Position numbers and translations under genes: made by a program
NCBI GenBank assembly: GCA_905215855.1
Contig: CAJMRT010000059.1
Coordinates: forward strand, 1-9,222
Reading direction: 5' to 3'
From: an uncultured bacterium
Lineage (GTDB): Bacteria; Bacillota; Clostridia; Oscillospirales; Acutalibacteraceae
DNA: 9,222 nt
Part shown: positions 1 to 5,583 of the stretch, in pieces
Layout: every line of letters begins with the position of its first letter
Position numbering within the stretch: the first letter of the stretch is position 1
The notes under the pieces: model-generated
The model's database searches: none
What the model was told of the DNA's origin: nothing
Seen by the model: only the letters and a program-made list of their open reading frames with translations

Positions 1-1
1 T

Positions 2-97
2 ATGGATGATATTGAGGACGGAATTGACGATATTATGGGTGACGGAGATAATAATAACTCTGATACTGTCACCAATCCCTCAGATACTGTTTTATAA
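2..97 (+). CDS. 3' end of an unidentified CDS with an acidic tail (partial)
   Basis: An open frame enters from the left edge and stops at TAA 95-97. The visible 31 residues hold nine Asp and one Glu and no Lys or Arg, and end in a Ser/Thr/Asn-rich stretch (NNNSDTVTNPSDTVL). The ATG at 2-4 has no ribosome binding site inside the window, so it is probably an internal Met of a longer protein. Such tails occur at the ends of many bacterial proteins and identify nothing. A strong terminator follows immediately, which supports this as a genuine gene end. Function unknown. Confidence 0.55.
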   Translation: MDDIEDGIDDIMGDGDNNNSDTVTNPSDTVL

Positions 98-141
98 AAA
101 AACGGGAGCAGCAGGACAAACTGCCTGATGCTCCCGTTTTT
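98..141. terminator. Bidirectional intrinsic terminator (upstream gene / sigE)
   Basis: An 8-bp perfect stem, CGGGAGCA (103-110) with TGCTCCCG (129-136), has an inner GCAG/CTGC helix. It is flanked by seven A on the left (96-102) and five T on the right (137-141), so it has a U-tract when read in either direction. It sits between the stop codon at 97 and the sigE stop at 182, which fits termination of two convergent transcripts. Confidence 0.88.
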
Positions 142-181
142 AATGCAAAATATTTTGTTGGTTCGGGCTTCCCCAAAAAAA

Positions 182-883
182 TCATACTGCCTTGTCAAGA
201 TCATTCTTTAATTGACGGATAATCTTTTTTTCGAGTCTTGATATGTAAGATTGCGAAATTCCGAGCTTGTCGGCAACTTGTTTTTGCGTGTGTTCTTTTC
301 GACCGTTAAGTCCGAACCGCAGTTCCATAATTAAACACTCACGCTCACGAAGTTTTGAAACCGCCTGCAAAACAAGGCTTTTCTCAAGCTCACATTCAAT
401 ATTTCTGTTTACCGTATCCGGATCGCTCCCCAGAACATCACATAAAAGCAGTTCGTTGCCGTCCCAGTCGGTGTTCAACGGTTCATCAATTGAAACCTCG
501 TTCCTTAACTGCGATGATTTTCGTAAAAACATAAGGATTTCATTTTCAATACATCTTGATGCGTAGGTTGCCAGTTTAATATTCTTCTCCGGAGAAAATG
601 TGTTTACAGCCTTAATAAGGCCAATCGTGCCTATTGAAATTAAGTCTTCTGCATTTGCGTTCGGAGTTTCAAATTTTTTTGCAATATAAACCACAAGTCT
701 TAAATTGTGAACTATCAGCGGTTCTCTCGCCTTGTTGTCACCTTTTGCAATTTTCTGCATAATCAGCTGTTCTTCATCCTTTGACAACGGCGGAGGAAGA
801 GTTTCACTGCCGTTAATGTAGAAAATTTCATTTTCAATAACAAATGCAAAGCGGATTTTTTGAATAACTTTCATCAAAAACAT
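182..883 (-). CDS. sigE: RNA polymerase sporulation sigma factor, pro-sigma E
   Basis: A 233-residue sigma-70 family protein that, by homology, directs early mother-cell transcription during sporulation. Region 2 contains EDLISIGTIGLIKAVNTF (79-96) and the KLATYASRCIENEIL block (103-117), followed by the sigma-E-like LNTDWDGNELLL (136-147). Region 4 ends in the helix-turn-helix TQKQVADKLGISQSYISRLE (199-218). Residues 21-33 (FYINGSETLPPPL) match the pro-sigma-E processing site of Bacillus subtilis. By that alignment cleavage would fall near F21/Y22, leaving a pro-sequence of about 21 residues against 27 in B. subtilis. The start at 883 is chosen because GAGGAG (891-896 on the complement) lies 7 nt upstream; Met4 has no comparable site. 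spoIIGA, encoding the expected processing protease, lies just upstream on the same strand with a 63-nt gap. No sigG follows. Confidence 0.97.
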   Translation of the reverse strand: MFLMKVIQKIRFAFVIENEIFYINGSETLPPPLSKDEEQLIMQKIAKGDNKAREPLIVHNLRLVVYIAKKFETPNANAEDLISIGTIGLIKAVNTFSPEKNIKLATYASRCIENEILMFLRKSSQLRNEVSIDEPLNTDWDGNELLLCDVLGSDPDTVNRNIECELEKSLVLQAVSKLRERECLIMELRFGLNGRKEHTQKQVADKLGISQSYISRLEKKIIRQLKNDLDKAV

Positions 884-913
884 AACATTACTCCTCGTAT
901 AATATCTTTTAGA

Positions 914-929
914 TACACAAATATGTGTA
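914..929. repeat. Small inverted repeat between spoIIGA and sigE
   Basis: TACACA-AATA-TGTGTA is a 6-bp perfect stem with a 4-nt loop in the 63-nt gap between the spoIIGA stop and the sigE start. It has no U-tract, so it is not an intrinsic terminator. It could be an mRNA processing or stability element, or an operator. No confident internal promoter is seen here, so the two genes are most simply cotranscribed. Confidence 0.4.
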
Positions 930-946
930 ACTTGGTTAATGAATTA

Positions 947-1750
947 CTATACTGTTAATTTTACAAGCTCATAAGGGATAATTGCCTTAACATCTCCTTT
1001 CAAAACATTGTCACATATACCTATATAAATGTTTTTACCAATCTCCTTGCCGTCAATTTTAGTTTCATCCGGAGGAAATCCCTTTACAATGCCATTTCCG
1101 CCAAGGCTTTCAAACGGAATAACCCTTGTTTTAGTTTCATCAGGTGTGAATCCGTCAAAGATATTTCTTTCCGCAACAATAACATAATTTCCTGAAAACG
1201 GTTCAGTGAGATTACATCCAGTGTCAACTTTTGCCGAAAAGAAAAAGACTTGCTCATTTATCTTGATTTCAACTTTGCAAATATCTGAGCTGTTACCGCT
1301 CTTCGTCAATATTTTCACCAATCTGAGAATATAATAACAGACAAGAGTTAAAATAATCAGGAGGACGGGCGAAATGTTAAAATACACTATGTCGTTATAT
1401 ACTTCCATACCTTTTGGTCTGAAAGCATTGTATAAAAACAACATAATTCCGCAAAATGAAAACGAGAGAGAAAGAAACACGGCAGTTCTCTTAACAAAGT
1501 TTTTTGGCGGAGATTTTCCAAAGGTAACAAATACAATTGCAGCGGCACATAAAATATCAATTGGTATATTGATGATAAAAGGCAGGGGAGGAAGAAGTGC
1601 AATCAAACTTTGCACACCTCCCAAAAGTGATGCGAAAAGCATTTTTTTAAACGAAGTGTTAATGCAGAGTGCTTTTTTGGTGCATAAAATAAGTATGAAA
1701 TCAATAAAAACATTCACCGTAAAAAGTACATCTATGTAAACGGATTTCAT
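947..1750 (-). CDS. spoIIGA: Sigma-E processing peptidase SpoIIGA
   Basis: A 267-residue membrane protease that activates pro-sigma E at the sporulation septum, according to the known family role. The N-terminal half is strongly hydrophobic with about five membrane spans (roughly residues 5-23, 36-54, 57-78, 89-108 and 125-146), matching the SpoIIGA layout. The cytosolic half carries the aspartic-protease signature VDTG, with the catalytic Asp at 176, followed by NLTEPFSGNYV, and ends with IIPYEL. B. subtilis SpoIIGA is about 309 residues with its catalytic Asp at 183, so this is a slightly short but apparently intact copy. The start at 1750 is chosen because AGGGGGTG lies about 5 nt upstream on the complement. 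The frame can be extended to 1795 but that upstream Met has no ribosome binding site. sigE follows 63 nt downstream. Confidence 0.95.
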   Translation of the reverse strand: MKSVYIDVLFTVNVFIDFILILCTKKALCINTSFKKMLFASLLGGVQSLIALLPPLPFIINIPIDILCAAAIVFVTFGKSPPKNFVKRTAVFLSLSFSFCGIMLFLYNAFRPKGMEVYNDIVYFNISPVLLIILTLVCYYILRLVKILTKSGNSSDICKVEIKINEQVFFFSAKVDTGCNLTEPFSGNYVIVAERNIFDGFTPDETKTRVIPFESLGGNGIVKGFPPDETKIDGKEIGKNIYIGICDNVLKGDVKAIIPYELVKLTV

Positions 1751-1806
1751 TTTGCACCCCCTGAGAGTGTTTCGGTTAGCGTAAGAACAAATCAAATTCT
1801 CTTTGC

Positions 1807-1841
1807 TTATTATCTCACAGACAGAAAATAATTATTGTCAA
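1807..1841 (-). promoter_or_regulatory. Long-spacer spoIIG promoter
   Basis: Read on the minus strand, a perfect -35 TTGACA (1841..1836) is followed by a -10-like GATAAT (1814..1809) after 21 nt. A shifted TAATAA would give 23 nt. A normal sigma-A spacer is about 17 nt. The B. subtilis spoIIG promoter is known for near-consensus sigma-A elements about 22 bp apart and for needing phosphorylated Spo0A. The arrangement here looks the same, which suggests conserved activation. The predicted start near 1802 would leave about 50 nt of leader. Confidence 0.7.
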
Positions 1842-1843
1842 AA
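1835..1843 (+). promoter_or_regulatory. Spo0A-box-like site overlapping the spoIIGA -35
   Basis: TTGTCAAAA matches the Spo0A-box core TGTCRAA with A at the variable purine. It covers the TTGACA -35 element on the other strand, as one of the Spo0A sites does in the B. subtilis spoIIG promoter. TTGACA itself contributes part of the match, so it could be coincidental, but position and context favour a real site. Confidence 0.5.
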
Positions 1844-1863
1844 TATGGTCAGGAGGAAAAATA

Positions 1864-1950
1864 TTGCTTGCAGGTTTTATAATCGGCTTATTTGTCGGAG
1901 GAATTATCGGAGTAAGTGTAATGTGCCTTTTCTATTACACAAGAGATTAA
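1864..1950 (+). CDS. DUF3789-like single-span membrane microprotein
   Basis: A 28-codon gene with a TTG start (1864-1866) and TAA at 1948-1950. A perfect AGGAGG (1851-1856) lies 7 nt before the start. The product begins LLAGFIIGLFVGGIIGVSV and ends CLFYYTRD: one hydrophobic helix with a GxxxGGxxG pattern and a short charged tail. This resembles the small DUF3789 proteins of Firmicutes, whose role is unknown. A strong terminator starts directly after the stop, so it is a one-gene unit. It is transcribed divergently from spoIIGA. A weak promoter TTGCTT (1803-1808), 18 nt, AATAAT (1827-1832) would interleave with the spoIIGA promoter. The family call rests on the remembered sequence pattern. Confidence 0.75.
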   Translation: MLAGFIIGLFVGGIIGVSVMCLFYYTRD

Positions 1951-1988
1951 AAAAGGGCGTGTAGTCAGATGAAACTACACGCCCTTTT
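1951..1988. terminator. Bidirectional intrinsic terminator (microprotein gene / degV)
   Basis: A perfect 15-bp stem, AAAAGGGCGTGTAGT (1951-1965) with ACTACACGCCCTTTT (1974-1988), has an 8-nt loop. The A and T ends give a U-tract in both directions. It lies between the TAA at 1950 and the degV stop at 2002, so it can end both convergent transcripts. Confidence 0.93.
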
Positions 1989-2001
1989 GCTTGTTTTGAT
2001 A

Positions 2002-2874
2002 TTATGATTTAAGATTTCTTGTTCCGAGGAAGAGAATTGCAAGCATACCCGAACCTACATGAGTTCCGATAACAGGACCGATGTCTGTCAGGACAACTTC
2101 CTTACATTTGCCCTTGATTGCCTTTTTAAGCTCTTCAGCACCTTCCGGATTATCTGCATGAGCAACCATAACAACACTGTTCTTCAAATCTTCTGCATCT
2201 CTCTCAAGATGTTTTACAAGTGCCGGAACAACATTGCTCTTGCCTCTGATTTTTGCAACATTGATAAGATGACCCTCATCGTCAACGCTGATAAGTGGCT
2301 TAATCTGCAAAGCCTTGCCGAATGTAGCAGAAACAGCAGAAATTCTTCCGCCTCTCTTAAGCTGGTCAAGGTCTTCAACTACAAACCAATGACAAACCTT
2401 AATACGGGTTTCTTCAATGTATTCTTTAAGTTCGTCAATAGTAGCACCTTCGCTGTACTTTCTTCCTGCAAGGTAAATGAGAAGTCCAAGACCTGCAGAG
2501 TCGCAAAGTGAGTCAATTGCAATAATTCTTCTGTCGGGATAAATTTTCTCCAAATCCTTTACTGCCATCAGGCAGGTGTTGTATGTTCCGCTCAAACCTG
2601 TTGAAATACCTGTATAGATAATGTCCTTGCCTGCTTTAAGGTAGTTTTCAAAGCTTTTGTAAAAGCTGTCATAGTTAATCTGCGTTGTTTTTGAATCAAC
2701 ACCGCCTTTAAGCTTATCGTAAAATTCCGAAAGACTCATCATTCTGCAATCGGGATAGTGAAGATAAGACTTGTCCTCCATATGAAATTCCATTGGAAGA
2801 ACTTCAACTCCGATTTCATTGATAAGCTCCTGTGTGAGGTCGCAGGAGGCATCTGTCATAAATACATAATTCAT
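2002..2874 (-). CDS. DegV family (FakB-type) fatty-acid-binding protein
   Basis: A 290-residue, full-length DegV-fold protein. The family binds a long-chain fatty acid between two domains. In Firmicutes several members act as FakB, presenting fatty acid to the kinase FakA to make acyl-phosphate. Visible family features are the N-terminal TDASCDLTQEL (7-17), TTQIN (63-67), the glycine/serine loop GISTGLSGTYN (89-99), the central LDQLKRGGRIS block, and GPVIGTHVGSGMLAI (266-280) with His272 in the C-terminal domain. The start has AGGAG 8 nt upstream (2887..2883 on the complement). No fakA gene is in the window, so its partner would be encoded elsewhere. It is monocistronic, divergent from the ymxH-like gene. 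Which fatty acid it prefers cannot be told from the sequence. Confidence 0.92.
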   Translation of the reverse strand: MNYVFMTDASCDLTQELINEIGVEVLPMEFHMEDKSYLHYPDCRMMSLSEFYDKLKGGVDSKTTQINYDSFYKSFENYLKAGKDIIYTGISTGLSGTYNTCLMAVKDLEKIYPDRRIIAIDSLCDSAGLGLLIYLAGRKYSEGATIDELKEYIEETRIKVCHWFVVEDLDQLKRGGRISAVSATFGKALQIKPLISVDDEGHLINVAKIRGKSNVVPALVKHLERDAEDLKNSVVMVAHADNPEGAEELKKAIKGKCKEVVLTDIGPVIGTHVGSGMLAILFLGTRNLKS

Positions 2875-2911
2875 AATTATCGCTCCTTTTCTGCGAAAAT
2901 ATTATAAATCA

Positions 2912-2940
2912 ATTCTAACAAATTATGATATAAATGTCAA
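2912..2940 (-). promoter_or_regulatory. Sigma-A promoter of degV
   Basis: On the minus strand, TTGACA (2940..2935), 17 nt, TAGAAT (2917..2912), preceded by an extended -10 TGT. Near-consensus spacing and elements; the degV start codon follows about 38 nt downstream. On the opposite strand a perfect TATAAT (2945-2950) lies just outside this promoter and may be the -10 of the divergent ymxH-like gene, with only a weak -35 (TTATGA, 2923-2928). Confidence 0.8.
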
Positions 2941-3005
2941 TGAATATAATACCTGTTCCTTTTCATATATATATGTATATTAAGGACAGCACTCGGAGGG
3001 GTTAT

Positions 3006-3293
3006 ATGAATTGCAGATTTACTGATTTGAGGCATAAAGAAGTTATCAGTGCCTGTGACGGTACAAGGATTGGTTTTATTGATGATGTTATCGTTGATAC
3101 CAAGTGTGCAACTGTTGTGTCAATTGTTATTTTCGGCAGACCTGGATTTTGTGGGTTAATCGGAAAATGTCAGGATTACATAATTCCGTGGGAGAAAATT
3201 GAACTCATCGGTGAGGACACCGTAATCATCAGTTGTCAGACTCCAAAGCCTGTAAAAAAGCCGAAAAAACAGCATTTTGGGGCTAAATTTTGA
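3006..3293 (+). CDS. YlmC/YmxH family PRC-barrel sporulation protein
   Basis: A 95-residue protein beginning MNCRFTDLRHKEVISACDG. Residues 6-75 form a PRC-barrel-like beta domain with the usual pattern: DLRHKEVI, then DGTRIGFIDDVIVD, a run of beta strands (VVSIVIFG), and PWEKIELIGEDTVII. The C-terminus (KPVKKPKKQHFGAKF) is basic and probably disordered. Proteins of this YlmC/YmxH type are annotated as sporulation-linked in Firmicutes and in Clostridia often lie close to the sigE/sigG region, as here; the biochemical role is unknown. The start at 3006 is chosen because GGAGG (2995-2999) lies 6 nt upstream. An in-frame extension to 2934 lacks a ribosome binding site and has no family similarity. 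No convincing terminator follows, so transcription may run into the next leader. Confidence 0.85.
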   Translation: MNCRFTDLRHKEVISACDGTRIGFIDDVIVDTKCATVVSIVIFGRPGFCGLIGKCQDYIIPWEKIELIGEDTVIISCQTPKPVKKPKKQHFGAKF

Positions 3294-3622
3294 ATTTTTT
3301 CAAATTTTCGCATTAAGGCAAAATAACCTAAGAAATATTCTTTAAATTATGCACAATGCACAAATCATTATTTTTTTAAGAAATTAAAATCCAGTAAGTA
3401 ACATTTTGATTACAATTGTTACAATTTATCTTCCTGTGTCAAACTTGCAATTTTCAAAAGTTTGTGCTTTAATACAATTGCAATTGTGTGTTTGATAAAA
3501 TTTTACGACTAAAGGACTTGGCACATTTTTAAACAGATAACTACATCTTGTATGTACACTTGCTTTTGATGGCAGTTATAGTAGTTACCTTAATGTGCAA
3601 AAATCACAGGGAGGATAAATTT
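3294..3622 (+). other. 329-nt AT-rich intergenic region and long leader of the hydrolase gene
   Basis: No gene with a plausible start is seen. It holds a 9-nt near-tandem repeat, TTACAATTG then TTACAATTT (3410-3427), an inverted repeat CAAACTT/AAGTTTG (3440-3446 and 3458-3464), adjacent palindromes CAATTG CAATTG (3475-3486), and a small hairpin TACAT-CTTGT-ATGTA (3542-3556). A predicted promoter at 3445-3473 would give a leader of about 140 nt. I searched by eye for conserved c-di-AMP or other riboswitch cores and saw none. The frame of the hydrolase stays open back to 3548 but lacks a start signal there. Confidence 0.6.
3445..3473 (+). promoter_or_regulatory. Candidate sigma-A promoter of the SleB-like hydrolase gene
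   Basis: TTGCAA (3445-3450), 17 nt, TTTAAT (3468-3473), with an extended -10 TGC at 3465-3467. An inverted repeat CAAACTT...AAGTTTG (3440-3464) covers the -35 and spacer, an operator-like position. The distance to the translation start is long (about 150 nt), so another promoter closer in is possible. Confidence 0.5.
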
Positions 3623-4582
3623 TTGAGAGCGACAAACTATAAACACTACGGATGTGACAACAATTCGGTGAGTCCTAAAAGAACTCGCAAGACCGAAAAG
3701 AAGTCAAAACGCAAAGGCTTTAAGGCTTTGTCCTATGCTATTGCAGTATCTCTGGCGGCAGCTGCTCTTGTTGTTCCGACAACAACTCTTGCGCCCGATG
3801 TAGATGCTTTTGAAGACAGCCGTGCTGCTTCACTTGCAGTCGGTAACATCAATGATTTTTCACTCGTTATTACAGATAACTGTGTTGAAGAAACAACTGC
3901 TCCCGTAACCCAAGAGATTACAACATCCGCAGCAACTACACAGAAAACAACCGAAAAGGAAACTAAATCTGCAAAAACTGCAAAGAAGACCGAAAGTTCA
4001 CAGGCTTCAAAAAAGGCTGAAAGCTCAAAGTCAGAGCCGTCAGAGTCTGAGGTTTCACAACAGACTTCACAGAGCTACACAAGCTATGTTGACAGCTCTT
4101 CAAGCAACAGCAGTTCCGCATCTAATTCATCGGATTACGGCTATACAGATAACACATCAAGCTCATCAAGCTATCAGAGTGGTTATCTCGTAAGCATCAG
4201 CAATCCGGATCCGTCCTACAATCCGTCACCTGTTTCTCTCTCAAGCTATGACAGAGAAAAACTTGAAAGACTTGTAATGGGCGAAGGTGGTTCAATGGGT
4301 TACACGGGTTGTGCTCTTATTGCACAGTCTATCCGTGACGCAATGAACCGTTCAAACACAACATCAATTGACAGAATTATTTCGGAATATCAGTATTACG
4401 GTTCAACCGCTTTTGCACCGAACCAGGATGTTAAAAATGCTGTTTCCTTTATTTTTGACCAGAACGGCTCGGCAGTTCAGCACAGAGTTCTTTGCTTCTA
4501 CACCGGATCAAGCAGCTGGCATGAGTCACAGAACTACATCACAAGCATCGGTTCTGTAAGATTCTTTGATTTGTGGTATTAA
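3623..4582 (+). CDS. SleB/CwlJ-like cell wall hydrolase with Ser/Thr-rich linker
   Basis: A 319-residue exported protein. Residues 1-35 are basic (KRTRKTEKKSKRKG), followed by a hydrophobic segment (about 37-60, YAIAVSLAAAALVVPTTTLA) that acts as signal peptide or membrane anchor. A low-complexity Ser/Thr/Lys/Glu linker runs to about residue 208. The C-terminal 111 residues match the Hydrolase_2 (SleB/CwlJ) domain: LERLVMGEGGSMGYTGCALI contains the expected catalytic Glu at 221, then AQSIRDAMNR, and late LCFYTG and VRFFDLWY. The family cleaves peptidoglycan; SleB is a lytic transglycosylase of the spore cortex, but vegetative relatives exist. The TTG start at 3623 is chosen because GGGAGG (3609-3614) lies 8 nt upstream. 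The frame is open to 3548, with a Met-rich hydrophobic stretch but no ribosome binding site. It follows the ymxH-like gene and ends at a strong terminator. Whether it acts in spores or growing cells cannot be decided. Confidence 0.82.
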   Translation: MRATNYKHYGCDNNSVSPKRTRKTEKKSKRKGFKALSYAIAVSLAAAALVVPTTTLAPDVDAFEDSRAASLAVGNINDFSLVITDNCVEETTAPVTQEITTSAATTQKTTEKETKSAKTAKKTESSQASKKAESSKSEPSESEVSQQTSQSYTSYVDSSSSNSSSASNSSDYGYTDNTSSSSSYQSGYLVSISNPDPSYNPSPVSLSSYDREKLERLVMGEGGSMGYTGCALIAQSIRDAMNRSNTTSIDRIISEYQYYGSTAFAPNQDVKNAVSFIFDQNGSAVQHRVLCFYTGSSSWHESQNYITSIGSVRFFDLWY

Positions 4583-4620
4583 GGCCGGTTTCCAAAGTAC
4601 TATTTAATATTTACGAAAAT

Positions 4621-4666
4621 ATCAAGTGTTTTTGAAAAACTTTTTCGAAAACACTTGATTTTTTTT
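4621..4666 (+). terminator. Intrinsic terminator after the hydrolase gene
   Basis: A 12-bp perfect stem, ATCAAGTGTTTT (4621-4632) with AAAACACTTGAT (4648-4659), is followed by eight T (4659-4666). It ends the hydrolase transcript 38 nt after its stop. The right arm of the stem contains the probable -35 of the rpsB promoter. Confidence 0.9.
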
Positions 4667-4682
4667 ACTTTTATGGTATAAT
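4655..4682 (+). promoter_or_regulatory. Sigma-A promoter of rpsB-tsf
   Basis: TTGATT (4655-4660), 16 nt, perfect TATAAT (4677-4682) with extended -10 TGG (4674-4676). Transcription would start near 4689. The -35 lies in the right arm and U-tract of the preceding terminator, so termination of one unit and initiation of the next share sequence. Confidence 0.8.
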
Positions 4683-4688
4683 ATATGA

Positions 4689-4800
4689 GCAATTCGCACG
4701 CTGATGCTTGTCAGCAGGGTGGCAAATTCAAAAAATTTGCTTATTGGGCTGATAAAAACAAAGGCACAGCGGAGGTTTTAACCTAAGGAGGATTTTTATT
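4689..4800 (+). ncRNA. Structured rpsB mRNA leader (candidate S2 autoregulatory element)
   Basis: About 112 nt lie between the predicted start and the rpsB ATG. TCAGC (4711-4715) can pair with GCTGA on its left (4700-4704, 6-nt loop) or with GCTGA on its right (4748-4752), and the two pairings exclude each other. The right-hand pairing encloses a second hairpin, GCAAATT/AATTTGC (4722-4728, 4734-4740, loop CAAAA). Nearer the gene, AGGTT-TT-AACCT (4773-4784) holds an upstream GGAGG in a small stem just before the real AAGGAGG (4785-4791), 9 nt from ATG. Ribosomal protein operons are commonly autoregulated through such leaders; that S2 binds here is inference. Confidence 0.55.
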
Positions 4801-5526
4801 ATGGCAGTAGTTTCAATGAAACAGCTTCTTGAAGCAGGTGTTCACTTTGGTCACCAGACAAGAAGATGGAACCCTAAGATGGCTGAGTACATTTTTACTG
4901 AGCGTAACGGTATCTACATTATCGACCTTCAGAAGAGTGTAAAGAAGCTTGAAGAGGCTTACAACTTTGTTCGTGAGCTTTCAGCAGAAGGCAAGAGCGT
5001 TCTCTTTGTTGGTACAAAGAAGCAGGCTCAGGATTCTGTTAAGGAAGAGGCAGAGCGTGCAGGCGCTTACTATGTAAACGCAAGATGGCTCGGCGGTATG
5101 CTCACAAACTTTGCAACAATCAGAAGAAGAATTGCTCGTTTAAAGCAGCTCCGTGCTATGCAGGAAGACGGCACATTTGATCTTCTCCCTAAGAAGGAAG
5201 TTATTAAGCTCAACCTCGAAATTGAGAAGCTTGAAAAATTCATGGGCGGTATCAAGGATATGACAGAGATGCCTGGCGCACTCTTCATCGTTGACCCAAG
5301 AAAAGAAAGAATTGCCGTTTCAGAGGCAAAGAAGCTCAATATCCCGATCGTTGCTATCGTAGATACAAACTGCGATCCTGATGAGATTGACTATGTAATC
5401 CCCGGTAACGATGACGCTATTCGTGCAGTAAAGCTTATTGCAGGTGCAATGGCTAACGCTATCATCGAAGGCAGAGAGGGCCAGATGGGTGCAGCAGCTG
5501 TTGAAGAGGAAGAAGCAGCTGAATAA
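4801..5526 (+). CDS. rpsB: Small ribosomal subunit protein uS2
   Basis: A 241-residue, full-length ribosomal protein S2 of the 30S subunit. Clear family signatures are MKQLLEAGVHFGHQTRRWNP near the N-terminus, EYIFTERNGIYIIDLQK, RWLGGMLTNFATI in the middle, and GALFIVDPRKERIAVSEA with IPIVAIVDTNCDPDEIDYVI in the second half. The C-terminus is a short acidic tail (AAVEEEEAAE). AAGGAGG lies 9 nt before the ATG. tsf follows after 57 nt with no terminator between, the classic rpsB-tsf operon. Codon choice (many AAG, CTT, GTT) is typical of a strongly expressed gene. Confidence 0.99.
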   Translation: MAVVSMKQLLEAGVHFGHQTRRWNPKMAEYIFTERNGIYIIDLQKSVKKLEEAYNFVRELSAEGKSVLFVGTKKQAQDSVKEEAERAGAYYVNARWLGGMLTNFATIRRRIARLKQLRAMQEDGTFDLLPKKEVIKLNLEIEKLEKFMGGIKDMTEMPGALFIVDPRKERIAVSEAKKLNIPIVAIVDTNCDPDEIDYVIPGNDDAIRAVKLIAGAMANAIIEGREGQMGAAAVEEEEAAE

Positions 5527-5583
5527 TCTTTTGTGATTATAACCTCGTTTTTATATAAATTTATTTGAAAGGATGTTTTCATA

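Noticed and set aside
1374..1739. 121-residue open frame on the + strand inside spoIIGA
   Set aside because: Antisense shadow of the hydrophobic part of SpoIIGA; no start signal and no recognisable protein.
2964..2975. CATATATATATG palindrome upstream of the ymxH-like gene
   Set aside because: A simple AT dinucleotide run, expected by chance in this base composition; no partner site found.
2934..3005. 24-residue N-terminal extension of the ymxH-like protein
   Set aside because: No ribosome binding site, overlaps the divergent promoter region, and the family begins at the Met encoded at 3006.
3284..3316. TTGAA/TTCAA hairpin after the ymxH-like gene as a terminator
   Set aside because: Stem of only about six A/T-rich pairs without a proper U-tract; too weak to call.
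3548..3622. Upstream extension of the hydrolase with a hydrophobic Met-rich start
   Set aside because: No ribosome binding site precedes TTG 3548 or ATG 3569, whereas TTG 3623 has a strong GGGAGG at ideal distance and leaves a normal basic plus hydrophobic export segment.
3475..3622. Possible c-di-AMP (ydaO-type) riboswitch before the cell wall hydrolase gene
   Set aside because: This riboswitch class is common before such genes, but I could not find its conserved core sequences by eye in this AT-rich leader.
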